Source: Maridesulfovibrio sp050916235
GTDB lineage: Bacteria; Desulfobacterota; Desulfovibrionia; Desulfovibrionales; Desulfovibrionaceae
NCBI RefSeq assembly: GCF_050916235.1
Contig: NZ_CP104854.1
Location: forward strand, 1,364,001-1,428,000
Length of the DNA: 64,000 nucleotides
Direction of reading: 5' to 3'
Shown here: positions 8,035-16,874 of the stretch, piece after piece
Position numbering within the stretch: position 1 is the stretch's first letter
Layout: each line of letters opens with the position of its first letter
The notes under the pieces: model-generated
The model's database searches: none
Seen by the model: the letters and a program-made list of their open reading frames with translations, nothing else
Told to the model about the DNA's origin: nothing
Translations under genes and position numbers: made by a program

Positions 8035-8138
8035 GTTTGTTCTCCTTTAAATGTTTATCGGCCTTTGGCCGTTTGCTACTCCCCGGAAAGGGAATGACGT
8101 TCTATTTCAATTCAGGATGCCTGTTTTGGGCTTCCTGC

Positions 8139-9578
8139 TTAAACCATTGCTTTGAGCTGCTTGACGATCATGGCGGTGATAGCTTCCACGTCAATGGACT
8201 CGGCACCGGTCTTTGCAGGTGCGGAATCACAGCAGACGTTGCCGAGATCGTAGGCAATTCTTCTGATGTTCATGAGGTTCAGCGGGGTCACGTTGTCAGA
8301 AGTGGAGCTGCCGCCCACGGTTCCGCATCCAAGGGTGAAGGAGGGGAACAGTGAAGTGGAGAGACCGACCGCGCCGTGAGTGGACGGGGTGTTCACCAGC
8401 ATTCTGGAAACGGGTTTCTTCAAACCGAACTCGCGGATTACTTCCTCATTGTGGGAATGGATGGACAGGGAGTGCCCTACGCCGCCGTTTTCCAGAAGAG
8501 CATGGCAGGTTTCACAGGCTTCCTTCCAGTCTTCAACAACGTAGAAACCGAGAAGAGCGGTAAGTTTTTCCTTGGAGAAGGGATAACGGGGACCGATTCC
8601 CTTTTCATCGGAAATGAGCAGACGGGTTCCGGCAGGCACGGAAATTCCGGCCAGCTTGGCAATGTACTGAGCATCGCGGCCTACTATATCAGGGTTCATG
8701 GAACCGTTGGCACGCTCCATTACAGCCTTTACCCTGGTGAGGTTTTCACCGTGCAGGAAGTAACCGCCGTTGGCTGCGAGAGCAGCCTTGACCTTCTCGG
8801 CAATGCAGTGCTCGGTTACAATGGACTGCTCGGATGCGCAGACAGTTCCGTTGTCGAAAGTCTTGCTCTTGAAAATCTTGGCTACGGCATCTTCGATGTC
8901 CGCGGTTCTTTCGATGTAGGCAGGAACGTTACCTGCTCCAACACCAAGAGCGGGGGTACCGGAGCTGTATGCAGCCTTGACCATACCCGGACCGCCGGTG
9001 GCGAGGATAAGGTCGGCAACCTTCATGAGTTCACCGCTGCCCTGAATGGTGGGCACGCTCATGACGCTGACCAGATCTTCACACACGCCGCAGTCGTGCA
9101 GCACGGAACGGATCATTTCAACGGTCTTGCCGATGCACTTCTTCGCGCTGGGGTGCGGGGTGAAGACAATGGCGTTCCCGGACTTCAGGGCGATCATAGA
9201 TTTGTAGATGGTCGTGGAAGTGGGGTTGGTGGAGGGAACGATCCCTGCGATAACACCCATAGGCACGGCGATCTCCACGATCTTGTGTTCCTTGTCGTCC
9301 TTCAGGACACCGAAGGTCTTCATGTCCTTGATCGCTTCCCAGAGGCTTTTGCTGGCCAGAACGTTCTTGGCCTTTTTGTCCTCAACCTTACCGAATCCGG
9401 TTTCTTCCACCGCAAGGGCGGCAAGGGGTTCGGCCTGGGCGTATGCTGCATCTGCAATGGCCTTCACAATGGCGTCGATGCGTTCCTGATCCAGTTCCTG
9501 CATCTGTGCCTGAGCCTTTTTGGCGGCACGGACCAGTGAACGGGCTTCCTGAATGGATAATAAATCCTTGTCTACCAT
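8139..9578 (-). CDS. CoA-acylating acetaldehyde dehydrogenase of the choline BMC
   Basis: A 479-residue EutE/PduP-type aldehyde dehydrogenase that oxidises acetaldehyde to acetyl-CoA with NAD+. The nucleophile is Cys247 in DNGTVCASEQSIV. The CoA/NAD segments IVPSTNPTSTTIYKSMIALK and GVGAGNVPAYIER are intact. The C-terminus, after a Pro/Ala/Gly linker, ends SIDVEAITAMIVKQLKAMV, an encapsulation-type helix. The ATG has GGAG upstream. It follows the tailed BMC-H gene by 4 nt. In other cut loci this enzyme has been named CutB or CutF; I do not choose between them. Confidence 0.95.
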   Translation of the reverse strand: MVDKDLLSIQEARSLVRAAKKAQAQMQELDQERIDAIVKAIADAAYAQAEPLAALAVEETGFGKVEDKKAKNVLASKSLWEAIKDMKTFGVLKDDKEHKIVEIAVPMGVIAGIVPSTNPTSTTIYKSMIALKSGNAIVFTPHPSAKKCIGKTVEMIRSVLHDCGVCEDLVSVMSVPTIQGSGELMKVADLILATGGPGMVKAAYSSGTPALGVGAGNVPAYIERTADIEDAVAKIFKSKTFDNGTVCASEQSIVTEHCIAEKVKAALAANGGYFLHGENLTRVKAVMERANGSMNPDIVGRDAQYIAKLAGISVPAGTRLLISDEKGIGPRYPFSKEKLTALLGFYVVEDWKEACETCHALLENGGVGHSLSIHSHNEEVIREFGLKKPVSRMLVNTPSTHGAVGLSTSLFPSFTLGCGTVGGSSTSDNVTPLNLMNIRRIAYDLGNVCCDSAPAKTGAESIDVEAITAMIVKQLKAMV

Positions 9579-9582
9579 GGGA

Positions 9583-10230
9583 TTACTCCTCTATCTGACT
9601 GGTAACATTAACAATCGCGTCAATCAGGGTTTTCTTGGGCGCATTCCTGACCTCTTCGGGGGTCAGGGAAATTCCGCTCAAGCTTCGGGCGATCTGCCGA
9701 ACCCTGCTGATTTTCATTTTCTTAAGTTGGGAAATTTTATACTGCCCGCCCTCTTCTGCTGTCACAGCAACGGAATCAGCAACGGTCTTTGTTTCAGGAG
9801 CAGGATCTACCGATGGTTCTGCCGGAACCTCGGTGTCTGCCTCTACTTCAATGGTTTCCGCTGAAACTGCTTCTGAAACTTCAGCGACAACGGGAGCAGC
9901 GGTCTGCTCTTCCACGGCTTCAACGGACTCTTCCGCCGGGGCAGCCGGGACAGGTGTTCCGGTTCCGATGATGCGGGAAAGCTCATCGTAGTGACGGGCG
10001 ATGACGTTCTTTGAAAACAGCTGTGCACCCTCGATACGGCCCAGTGCCCTGACAGCGGCATCAACTGAGGCCTGCACAGCGGAAATTTCACCGGCTACGG
10101 TTATGGTCACCAGGCCGGAACCGACCTGATTCTTTTCCACCAGAAATACATCTGCGGCCTTGAGCATGGCATCCGCGGCTTCAATTGCGCCGACCAGCCC
10201 CTTTGTTTCTATGAATCCAAGTGCGTACAT
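9583..10230 (-). CDS. BMC-H shell protein with long tail and SAP/Rho-N-like C-terminal domain
   Basis: 215 residues. Residues 1-90 are a canonical BMC-H domain (LGFIETKGLVGAIEAADAML to NVIARHYDELSRI). Residues 95-165 are a low-complexity Ala/Pro/Glu/Val linker. Residues 165-215 (ISQLKKMKISRVRQIARSL, then LTPEEVRNAPKKTLIDAI) form two or three helices resembling SAP or Rho N-terminal helical folds. Such a tail on a shell hexamer could reach into the lumen or the cytosol to bind a partner. GGAG lies before the ATG at 10230. The start and BMC domain are certain; the tail function is unknown. Confidence 0.9.
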   Translation of the reverse strand: MYALGFIETKGLVGAIEAADAMLKAADVFLVEKNQVGSGLVTITVAGEISAVQASVDAAVRALGRIEGAQLFSKNVIARHYDELSRIIGTGTPVPAAPAEESVEAVEEQTAAPVVAEVSEAVSAETIEVEADTEVPAEPSVDPAPETKTVADSVAVTAEEGGQYKISQLKKMKISRVRQIARSLSGISLTPEEVRNAPKKTLIDAIVNVTSQIEE

Positions 10231-10259
10231 AACTCAGTTCTCCATCATCCCCGTCCGGA

Positions 10260-11189
10260 TCAGTGTCTGACCACTGTGACCGGAAAATCGTACTTCCTGA
10301 TGCTCTGCTCAATGCGCTCAAGATCGGCATCGCCGAGCTTGGGGTCCCCTTCCACCGGATATGTCCAATCAAGCTGGGTGTATTTGTTGACTCCCATCTT
10401 GTGATAGGGCAGCAGGTCCACCCCTTTGAAATTTTTGTGATCCTGATACGGCTTGAGCAGCTCGATCAGATCAAGGATCTCGCGTTCACCGTCGTTCACG
10501 CCCTTGAGCAGAGGCATGCGGATCTTCACGTTGTGCCTGTTCTCCAGCAGCCAGACGAGGTTGGCGAGGATCATCTCGTTACGCACGCCGGTAAGTTCGC
10601 GGTGACGTTCGGAATCCATGTGCTTCACATCGTAGAGGAACAGGTCCACGAAGGGAGCGACCTTGGCAATGACCTCGGGCCGGGCGTAACCGCAGGTTTC
10701 AATGGCGGTATTGATGCCGCGCTGTTTGCAGACCTGCAGCAGGCTGGCCGCCGCTTCGGGCTGGGAAAGTACTTCCCCGCCGCCGAGAGTCACTCCGCCG
10801 CCTGATGTCTCGTAAAAAGGACGATCTTCCTCGATTATTTCCATAAGCTCGGAAATAGTTCTGGATTCACCCATGACAGCCAGAGCCTTTTCAAAACAGA
10901 CCGGCTCGCATTTGCGGCAGCCGATGCACTCGGCTTCGCGGTCCACGTAGTGCTTACCGGCATTATCCATCCTGTGAACACCGGCGGGACAGACGGATAC
11001 GCAGGCTCCGCAGTTCACGCAGGCGTCCTTCTTGAACAGGACCTGAAACCGCTTCAACTGGCCCTCGGGGTTGGAGCACCATTCACAGCGCAGGGGGCAA
11101 CCCTTGAAGAAGACGAGAGTACGAACTCCCGGACCGTCATACATATTGTATTTCTGTATGTTGAATATCTGTGCTTTGCGTTCAATCAC
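10260..11189 (-). CDS. cutD: Choline TMA-lyase activating enzyme, radical SAM
   Basis: A 309-residue glycyl-radical-enzyme activase. The radical SAM cluster motif CxxxCxxC is GCPLRCEWCSNPE. It is followed by two ferredoxin-type clusters, CVNCGACVSVCPAG and CIGCRKCEPVC, as in CutD and other group activases. GGGEVLSQPE binds SAM. It would abstract hydrogen from Gly821 of CutC. The start is GTG at 11189 (VIERKAQIF) with a weak AGAAAG site. Unusually the gene is 298 nt downstream of cutC, across a repeat block. Confidence 0.95.
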   Translation of the reverse strand: MIERKAQIFNIQKYNMYDGPGVRTLVFFKGCPLRCEWCSNPEGQLKRFQVLFKKDACVNCGACVSVCPAGVHRMDNAGKHYVDREAECIGCRKCEPVCFEKALAVMGESRTISELMEIIEEDRPFYETSGGGVTLGGGEVLSQPEAAASLLQVCKQRGINTAIETCGYARPEVIAKVAPFVDLFLYDVKHMDSERHRELTGVRNEMILANLVWLLENRHNVKIRMPLLKGVNDGEREILDLIELLKPYQDHKNFKGVDLLPYHKMGVNKYTQLDWTYPVEGDPKLGDADLERIEQSIRKYDFPVTVVRH

Positions 11190-11487
11190 GGTTCTTTCTC
11201 GCGCTGTCAGTTACTTTCAATCCCTAGGAATGCCTCCGGCGGTCCTGCGGAGCTCATTTTGATACGCTTCGCAGTGTTGACGATCTGATTTCGCCTCCGG
11301 CGGCCAAAGGAGCTAAGCCCCTTCGGAATCCCTATTAGTTTTAGCCCTTATCACTCATCTTTCCCGGCGAACCTTCAGGGGCATCGGGAGCGAAGCCCGC
11401 TGAAAGTTTTTGAAGGGGAGTCCAGAGTGGAAACTTTTGCAAAAGTTTCCACTCCGGCCCCCGGAGGGACCGCCGGTAGGCCCTCAA
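11190..11487. repeat. Repeat block with 30-bp perfect palindrome between cutC and cutD
   Basis: No gene is seen in this 298-nt spacer. It holds a repeat head at 11231-11250 (GCCTCCGGCGGTCCTGC), a second at 11287-11305 (GCCTCCGGCGGCCAAAGG) and, in inverted orientation at 11396-11475, AAGTTTTTGAAGGGGAGTCC, a perfect palindrome 11425-11454 and GGCCCCCGGAGGGACCGCC. The transcript would fold into strong hairpins just after cutC, which may lower cutD relative to cutC expression. That effect is inferred. Confidence 0.7.
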
Positions 11488-14028
11488 TTAAAGTTCATGC
11501 AGCATGGTACGGCTGATGATCTCGTCCTGTACGTCCTTGCAGAGTTCGACGAAGAAGGCACTGTACCCGGCAACGCGGACAACGAGGTCGCGGTACTTTT
11601 CGGGGTGCTTCTGGGCGTCGAGCAGGGTTTCGTTATCGAGATAGTTGAACTGCATCTCACCGTTGCCCAGCATGCAGGCGGTACGGATAAGGGTGATGAT
11701 GCCGTTCTTGCCTTCCGGTGTTTCAAGAAGACCGGACATGAGCTTGAAGTTGTGAACCATGCCGATGTTCATGTTGTCGTTGGCCATCTTGGAAACGGAC
11801 TTGATGATGGCGGTAGGCCCTTTGTAGTCCGCGCCCTGAGTGGGGCTGATACCGTCGGACAGGGGCTGCCATGCACTGCGGCCGTTGGCGGATGCGCCAA
11901 GCAGCTGTCCGAAGGGGGTGTTGTTGGAGATGGACAGGGTGCCGTGACTCAGTACGGAGTACAGGGTCTTGAACTTGCGGTGCTCGGTCTCGGTGAAATG
12001 AACGAGATCGGCGGCAATGAGGTCGGCGTAATCGTCATCGTTACCGTACTTGGGCGCGGCAATGCAGTCGGCCTTGATCTGGTCGTAGCCTTTGAAGTCG
12101 ACCTTGAGGGCTTCATTGAGCTGGGCAAGGGTGTACTTCTTGTCTTCGTAGACCAGCTTCTTGATGGCGGCCATGGAATCAACATAGGTTGCCAGGCCGG
12201 ACCAGACCACGCCGGGTCCGAAGTTGTACATGGCTCCGCCGGCGGACACGTCCTTACCTGACTCCATGCAGCCTTCGTACATGAGGGACATGAGCGGCTT
12301 GGGTGCATGGTCGCGGTGAATGCGCTGGGAAATTACGGTACCCACGCTGGACCACTTGGTCACGTACTTGATCATTTCCTTAACGGCATGTTCGAACTTT
12401 TCGTAGGTATCGAAAGATTCGATGGGACCGAAATCAGGGCAGACCTGTTTTCCGTACCAGAGGGGCACGCCGTTGTTCAGGACCAGCTCGATGCAGATGG
12501 GCCACTGGGTGTAGGCAGTGGAGGTCCACTGGTAGAGGCGGCCGGACTTCTGGGGTTCAACACAACCCATGAGGCAGTAGTCGCGTGCATCTTCAATGGA
12601 TACACCCTTTGCGAGCATCATCTTGATGTGGGAATCATCAAAGTGAACTGCGGGGAAGCCCATACCGGAGCGGATAACATCAACAATCTTTTCCAGATAC
12701 TTCTGGGGAGACCTGTTGTGCACACGGGTGGCCAGTGAGGGCTGGTAGATGCGGACGTGACGGACCGCATCCATGAGCAGGTAGGTCAGGTCGTTGGTTG
12801 CATCAAGGCCTTCGCGGGTAACGCCGCCCACGCACATGTTGACGAAGGGCTGGTAGCCCGCGAAGAACTTGGATGCGCCTTCACTGGTAAGCCACATCAT
12901 TTCGGACATCTTGATGAGCATGCAGCCAGCGAGGTCAAATGCTTCATACTCGGTCATGCGTCCGGCTTCGAGGTCCGCCTTAAAGAAGGGGTACATGTAC
13001 TGGTCAACACGTCCGATGGACATACCGGTCTGGTTTTCCTCCACAACCAGCAGGGACTCGATGGTCCATACTGCCTGGATGGCTTCCCAGAAGGTTTCGG
13101 GCTTGTGGGCAGGAACACGGGCGTTGACTTCGGAAATCTTCAGCAGCTCGGCCATGCGCTTGGGATCGGTTTCCTTGTAGGCAAGCTCGGCGGCATAATC
13201 GGACATGCGCTTTGCGTAGATCATTACGCCGGTAGCGGTCTCGATTACGGACTTGTAGAAATAGATCCTGTCGATATCTTCAGGATTTTCGTAATCCAGA
13301 TGGGCAAGGTGCTCTTCCGCTTCGGCAATGATGTCGAGCATCCCTTTCTTCATGAGGATTACATCGTAACCGGGGTTGGAGTCTCCGCCGCCGTTGGTTG
13401 CGTGGTAGGAGCAGTCGGAAACATAGGACTCGCCCGAGAGTTCCCACATACCTGCTTCGCGGTACTGGCCTTCGCAGTACTCATCAACGGACTTGGCTTC
13501 CCAGAAGGGGAAAATCTCGTCCAGCAGCACCTTCTTGTCTTCTTCGGACACATAGAAGGGGTCCTGGGGACGGGTTGCGATGGTATCCAGCTCGGTTTTC
13601 AGCCAACGCCATGCGATATCAGGAGAGAAAGCACCGGCACGGGGTGCGCCGTTGGGCGCGCCGACGATGAGTTCACCTTCCTGTATAACCAAAGGCGCTG
13701 TTTCGCAGCAGTAGCGGAAGCACTTACCGCGCAACAGCGCCTTCGGCATTCCGGGGTTCTCTTTGGCAATCTTGGTGATTGCGCGTGCTCTGTGAGTGGT
13801 AATACTCGGAACATGCTTAAGAAATTTTTCCTTGAGCTGTACGTGACGTTCGGTAGGACCGTCAGGGATACCTGCGGTTGCATATGCGGCAACCACGGAA
13901 GGCTTCGGCTCGGTCTTGAAGATCTCTGCGGATACGCCTTCGAATATTTTTTTAAGAGAGGCCCGCTCATCTGGAGTCAGGTTCTTGGTCGCTTCTGCGA
14001 GCTTATTGGAAAAAGTTTGAAGATCCAC
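11488..14028 (-). CDS. cutC: Choline trimethylamine-lyase, glycyl radical enzyme
   Basis: 846 residues, the same length as the characterised Desulfovibrio CutC. Counted positions match its known catalytic residues: Tyr208 and Asp216 (CSYHATNGGGD), Phe395 (GYQPF), Cys489 and Glu491 (MGCVEPQ), and Gly821 in RVAGYSAFF, the radical site. It cleaves choline to trimethylamine and acetaldehyde. The N-terminal 35 residues are helical (SNKLAEATKNL, ASLKKIFEGVSAEIF) and may target it to the compartment. The start is GTG at 14028 with GGAGG upstream. The residue set excludes isethionate lyase and diol dehydratase assignments. Confidence 0.98.
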   Translation of the reverse strand: MDLQTFSNKLAEATKNLTPDERASLKKIFEGVSAEIFKTEPKPSVVAAYATAGIPDGPTERHVQLKEKFLKHVPSITTHRARAITKIAKENPGMPKALLRGKCFRYCCETAPLVIQEGELIVGAPNGAPRAGAFSPDIAWRWLKTELDTIATRPQDPFYVSEEDKKVLLDEIFPFWEAKSVDEYCEGQYREAGMWELSGESYVSDCSYHATNGGGDSNPGYDVILMKKGMLDIIAEAEEHLAHLDYENPEDIDRIYFYKSVIETATGVMIYAKRMSDYAAELAYKETDPKRMAELLKISEVNARVPAHKPETFWEAIQAVWTIESLLVVEENQTGMSIGRVDQYMYPFFKADLEAGRMTEYEAFDLAGCMLIKMSEMMWLTSEGASKFFAGYQPFVNMCVGGVTREGLDATNDLTYLLMDAVRHVRIYQPSLATRVHNRSPQKYLEKIVDVIRSGMGFPAVHFDDSHIKMMLAKGVSIEDARDYCLMGCVEPQKSGRLYQWTSTAYTQWPICIELVLNNGVPLWYGKQVCPDFGPIESFDTYEKFEHAVKEMIKYVTKWSSVGTVISQRIHRDHAPKPLMSLMYEGCMESGKDVSAGGAMYNFGPGVVWSGLATYVDSMAAIKKLVYEDKKYTLAQLNEALKVDFKGYDQIKADCIAAPKYGNDDDYADLIAADLVHFTETEHRKFKTLYSVLSHGTLSISNNTPFGQLLGASANGRSAWQPLSDGISPTQGADYKGPTAIIKSVSKMANDNMNIGMVHNFKLMSGLLETPEGKNGIITLIRTACMLGNGEMQFNYLDNETLLDAQKHPEKYRDLVVRVAGYSAFFVELCKDVQDEIISRTMLHEL

Positions 14029-14058
14029 TTTCTTTCCTCCGTTTAGATACTGATTTAA

Positions 14059-15558
14059 TTAACGATCCGCAGGATCATCTATGGCTTCTATGGCTTTTTG
14101 CAGGATCTGTTGAATGACCTGCACCATGGCTGAATTGTCTATCTTTGCTTTCTCAAAGCCTGAACGGACCGCAGTTGAGTTATCCGGAACGTCCGTAATG
14201 TCCTCCATCCGCCTGACCCCGTAGCCGACCTTGCGGGTATAGACGAGGTTCAGGGGCGAAACATTGTCTGAAGTTATGCCGCGCCCGGCTGAGCCGCTGC
14301 CCAGAGTCATGGATGGAAAAAGATTGGTGGTGACGCCCATGCCCCCGAATGCCGCCGGGGTGTTGACCAGCAGCCTGCCCACAGGCTTCTTCAGGGCAAA
14401 CTGGCGGATAACATCCTCGTCTGTGGAATGGATCACCAGTGAATGGGCATTGCGTTCGTGAAGGAGCAGCTCAATGCACTTTTCGCAGGCGTGCATCCAG
14501 TCATCCTCCACGTACAGGGCCAGAACAGGGGCCAGAAATTCTCTGTAGTAAGGATCGGTTTCGGAAACATACCTGCGTTCGGCAACCAGCACGGTCACGG
14601 ATTCAGACACACAGAACCCGGCCCGGCGGGCCAGCACATGGGCCGGAAGCCCGGCCACGCCTTTCCTGCGTTCGCCGGTCGGCGAGAAGAAAAGTCCGGC
14701 AAGAGCATCTGACTCGGTTTCGGTCATGAAATATGCGCCTTCAGACTTGAGCGAGCGGCGGACATCCTCGGCAATACAGGAATCGACAACGATGGATTGC
14801 TCCGCCGATGGAGCAATCCCGTTGTCAAAAGTCTTGCTGGCAATGATGTCACTGACGGCCTGCCCGATGCGGGCGGTACGCTCAATGAAAGCCGGACCGT
14901 TGCCGGTTCCCCCGTAGATGACCGGCTTGCCGGTCCGCTGCGCGGATTCGATCATGCCGGGAACCCCGGTAACCATAACCAGGGATACGGCCCTGTGATT
15001 CATAAGCTCGCAGGTTCCGCTCTTGGTCACGGTTTCCAGATAGGAAAGACAGCCTTCGGGCAGCCCGTGGGCTGTGGCGGTCTCGATCATGATATCCAGA
15101 ACCCGGCCGATGGAGCGTGCAGCTCCGGGATGGGGGGAAAAAATGATTCCGTTCCCCGATTTGATGGCGATAAGCGTATTGTAGACAGTGGTTGAAACAG
15201 GGCCCGTCACCGGGCAGAGAGCAGCAATGACCCCTACCGGAACACCGATGTCGGTAATTCTCTTCTGCGGGTCTTCGCCTATGACTCCCACACAGCGCAT
15301 GGAACTGAGTTCCGCGCAGACCTGACGGCAGACAAAACGGTTCTTGAACAATTTGTCCTGCCATCTGCCGCCGTCGGTTTCCTCGTGGGACATGCGGGCC
15401 AGATCTTCGGCATGCGCGTCAACGGCGCGTGCGACATGGCCGACTATCTCGTCAAGCTTCTCCTGGGGGAAAGTCGCCAGCCTCTTCTGTGCTTCAAATG
15501 CATTTTCCGCCAGAATTCTGGCCTGCTGGATGGATAGCAAATCGTTATCGACAATCAT
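14059..15558 (-). CDS. Aldehyde dehydrogenase-like BMC protein lacking the catalytic cysteine
   Basis: A 499-residue homologue of the acylating aldehyde dehydrogenase at 8139-9578. The fold is kept (CPVTGPVSTTVYNTLIAIK, GGTGNGPAFIER, VGRLLVNTPAAFGGMG), but the nucleophile motif reads DNGIAPSAEQSIV. The cysteine position (about residue 250) is proline, seen directly in the DNA as CCA. The protein cannot work by the usual thioester mechanism and may be structural, regulatory or a partner subunit. The C-terminus (MVQVIQQILQKAIEAI) is an encapsulation-type helix. The ATG at 15558 has AAGGGG upstream. It lies between a shell gene and cutC. Confidence 0.92.
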   Translation of the reverse strand: MIVDNDLLSIQQARILAENAFEAQKRLATFPQEKLDEIVGHVARAVDAHAEDLARMSHEETDGGRWQDKLFKNRFVCRQVCAELSSMRCVGVIGEDPQKRITDIGVPVGVIAALCPVTGPVSTTVYNTLIAIKSGNGIIFSPHPGAARSIGRVLDIMIETATAHGLPEGCLSYLETVTKSGTCELMNHRAVSLVMVTGVPGMIESAQRTGKPVIYGGTGNGPAFIERTARIGQAVSDIIASKTFDNGIAPSAEQSIVVDSCIAEDVRRSLKSEGAYFMTETESDALAGLFFSPTGERRKGVAGLPAHVLARRAGFCVSESVTVLVAERRYVSETDPYYREFLAPVLALYVEDDWMHACEKCIELLLHERNAHSLVIHSTDEDVIRQFALKKPVGRLLVNTPAAFGGMGVTTNLFPSMTLGSGSAGRGITSDNVSPLNLVYTRKVGYGVRRMEDITDVPDNSTAVRSGFEKAKIDNSAMVQVIQQILQKAIEAIDDPADR

Positions 15559-15610
15559 CACTTACCCCTTTTTGCTGCTAGGTCCCTGTTTCTCCTGCCC
15601 TGCTGCCGCG

Positions 15611-16228
15611 CTAGGGAAGCAGATTCTCGATGGCGTAACGTTCGGTGATCTTTTCCAGATCGCGGTGGGGGGTGGGAATAACCAGAGAGCTGTACACCTC
15701 GGTTCCCATGTGTTCCACGGCCTTCACACCAGCTTCAACTGCGGCCTGACAGGCTGCAACATCACCCTGCACCAGTACGGAAATATAACCGGAAGCAACG
15801 TTTTCGTAGCCTATGAGTTCGACATCTGCGGCTTTCATCATTGCGTCCGCTGCTTCGAGCACGTAAACAATGCCGAAAGTTTCAATCATGCCCATGGCCC
15901 GTGGTCTGGGGCCGGATTCATTGGATTCGTCTCCGCCCTCCACGGCGTGGACGGAAACAATGTCACCGACTCCGCGAATGGGGCGGGGCATTACGTTCTG
16001 AGCGGTGAGCTTTCCGATTTCAGCGGCGGCTGCTGCTCCGGCTTCAACGGAAGCCTTGACTGCAGCCACATCACCCTTGACCATGATGGTCACCAGGGTG
16101 GAACCGACGTTCTCGTATGCAACGAGTCTGACGTCAGCTGTTTTCAGCATCTGGTCCGCACCATTGATGGCCGGGACCATTCCAAGAGTTTCGATAAGCC
16201 CGAGGGCCTCTTCGCCTTGATACCTCAT
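15611..16228 (-). CDS. BMC-T tandem-domain shell protein, first gene of the operon
   Basis: 205 residues made of two canonical BMC domains, about 1-95 (ALGLIETLGMVPAINGADQM to QNVMPRPI) and 112-205 (AMGMIETFGIVYVLEAADAM to SLVIPTPHRDLEK). An acidic linker (VEGGDESNESGP) joins them. It lacks the PduT-type pore cysteine. The ATG at 16228 was chosen because GGAG lies 6 nt before it; the upstream ATG at 16255 has none. It follows the minus-strand MerR-type promoter by about 100 nt, so it is probably the promoter-proximal gene. Trimer formation is expected from the family. Confidence 0.9.
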   Translation of the reverse strand: MRYQGEEALGLIETLGMVPAINGADQMLKTADVRLVAYENVGSTLVTIMVKGDVAAVKASVEAGAAAAAEIGKLTAQNVMPRPIRGVGDIVSVHAVEGGDESNESGPRPRAMGMIETFGIVYVLEAADAMMKAADVELIGYENVASGYISVLVQGDVAACQAAVEAGVKAVEHMGTEVYSSLVIPTPHRDLEKITERYAIENLLP

Positions 16229-16325
16229 GTTCTCTCCGTTGAGCTGGTACTTCATTCAAAACCATTGCTTCTGACTTCTGACGGATGCTTGACTTAAGAA
16301 TCCACCGTTTCCACATCCGAATCCA

Positions 16326-16357
16326 AGCCTAGCCCCTCACCCAAAGGGGAAGGTCAA
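16326..16357 (-). promoter_or_regulatory. MerR-type promoter of the BMC operon
   Basis: On the minus strand TTGACC (16357-16352) is followed by TTCCCCTTTGGGTGAGGGGC and TAGGCT. The -35 and -10 are 19-20 bp apart with the spacer forming a TTCCCC/GGGG(A) dyad, the layout of promoters that MerR-family activators untwist. The first 14 bases are identical to the plus-strand promoter at 16812. The -10 is poor, as expected for an activator-dependent promoter. Confidence 0.7.
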
Positions 16358-16811
16358 CGGTCTTTTCAAATTTTTTTGATTTTCACCCATAACACCCTAT
16401 TTTTATGTTTAATTTTACCATTCTTAGTTTTTAAGCTTGAGTCAAACTCAATACTGATAAGCGTTAGCAATAAGCTTGAACATTGAGCCTTTAAGCGCCG
16501 TAAGCATACGCCTAAAATCCAATTGAACGCTCGTTCAACATACGTTGACAAAAAAGTTAAAATACCTGATGAAAAAAGACTCTTTCTTACCCATGCGGAA
16601 CTGAGCGCAAACATCACTTTGTCACACAACCGCAACACAGGAGATTTGTATTTACCCCCGTGACACGTATTATTTTTGCATAGTGGGAACGTTGTTTTCG
16701 ATGAAACTCGCATTCCTGACAACATACTGATATAGAAAGATAAACAGTCCCCAACACCACCTCTAGCACGCCCCTTCTCCACCAAATAGCATTGAACCTG
16801 AAAAAACCGCA
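16358..16811. other. AT-rich spacer between divergent promoters
   Basis: About 450 nt without a supported gene. A minus-strand frame at 16366-16812 is open but has unusual composition (Ser, Lys, Leu and Cys rich) and no ribosome site, and ends in a promoter dyad. I see no clear further operator in this stretch. Confidence 0.6.
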
Positions 16812-16842
16812 TTGACCTTCCCCTTAAGGGAAAGGATATAAA
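16812..16842 (+). promoter_or_regulatory. MerR-type promoter of the DMT transporter operon
   Basis: TTGACC (16812-16817), a 19-bp spacer with the dyad CCTTCCCCTT/AAGGGAAAGG, and TATAAA (16837-16842). The over-long spacer filled by a dyad is the signature of MerR-family regulation. It would start transcription near 16850 toward the transporter at 16975. Confidence 0.8.
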
Positions 16843-16855
16843 TTTGAGTATAGGA

Positions 16856-16874
16856 CCTTCCCCCGAGGGGAAGG
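16856..16874. promoter_or_regulatory. Additional CCTTCCCC/GGGGAAGG dyad
   Basis: A perfect inverted repeat with 8-bp arms CCTTCCCC and GGGGAAGG and a 3-nt centre. It repeats the operator half-site of the two promoters and lies around the expected start of the plus-strand transcript. TATACT on the minus strand (16852-16847) could make it a further leftward promoter, but the -35 is weak. Confidence 0.6.

Noticed and set aside
11488..14028. Glycyl radical enzyme as isethionate lyase or diol dehydratase
   Set aside because: Length 846 and residues Tyr208, Asp216, Phe395, Cys489, Glu491 and Gly821 match choline TMA-lyase; the operon also has CutD and acetaldehyde-type enzymes.
12757..14046. Long plus-strand frame opposite cutC
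   Set aside because: Mirror of the strong cutC coding frame; no family motifs and no independent start signal.
16366..16812. 148-codon minus-strand open frame in the control region
   Set aside because: Composition is unlike neighbouring genes, there is no ribosome site and its start runs into the plus-strand promoter dyad.
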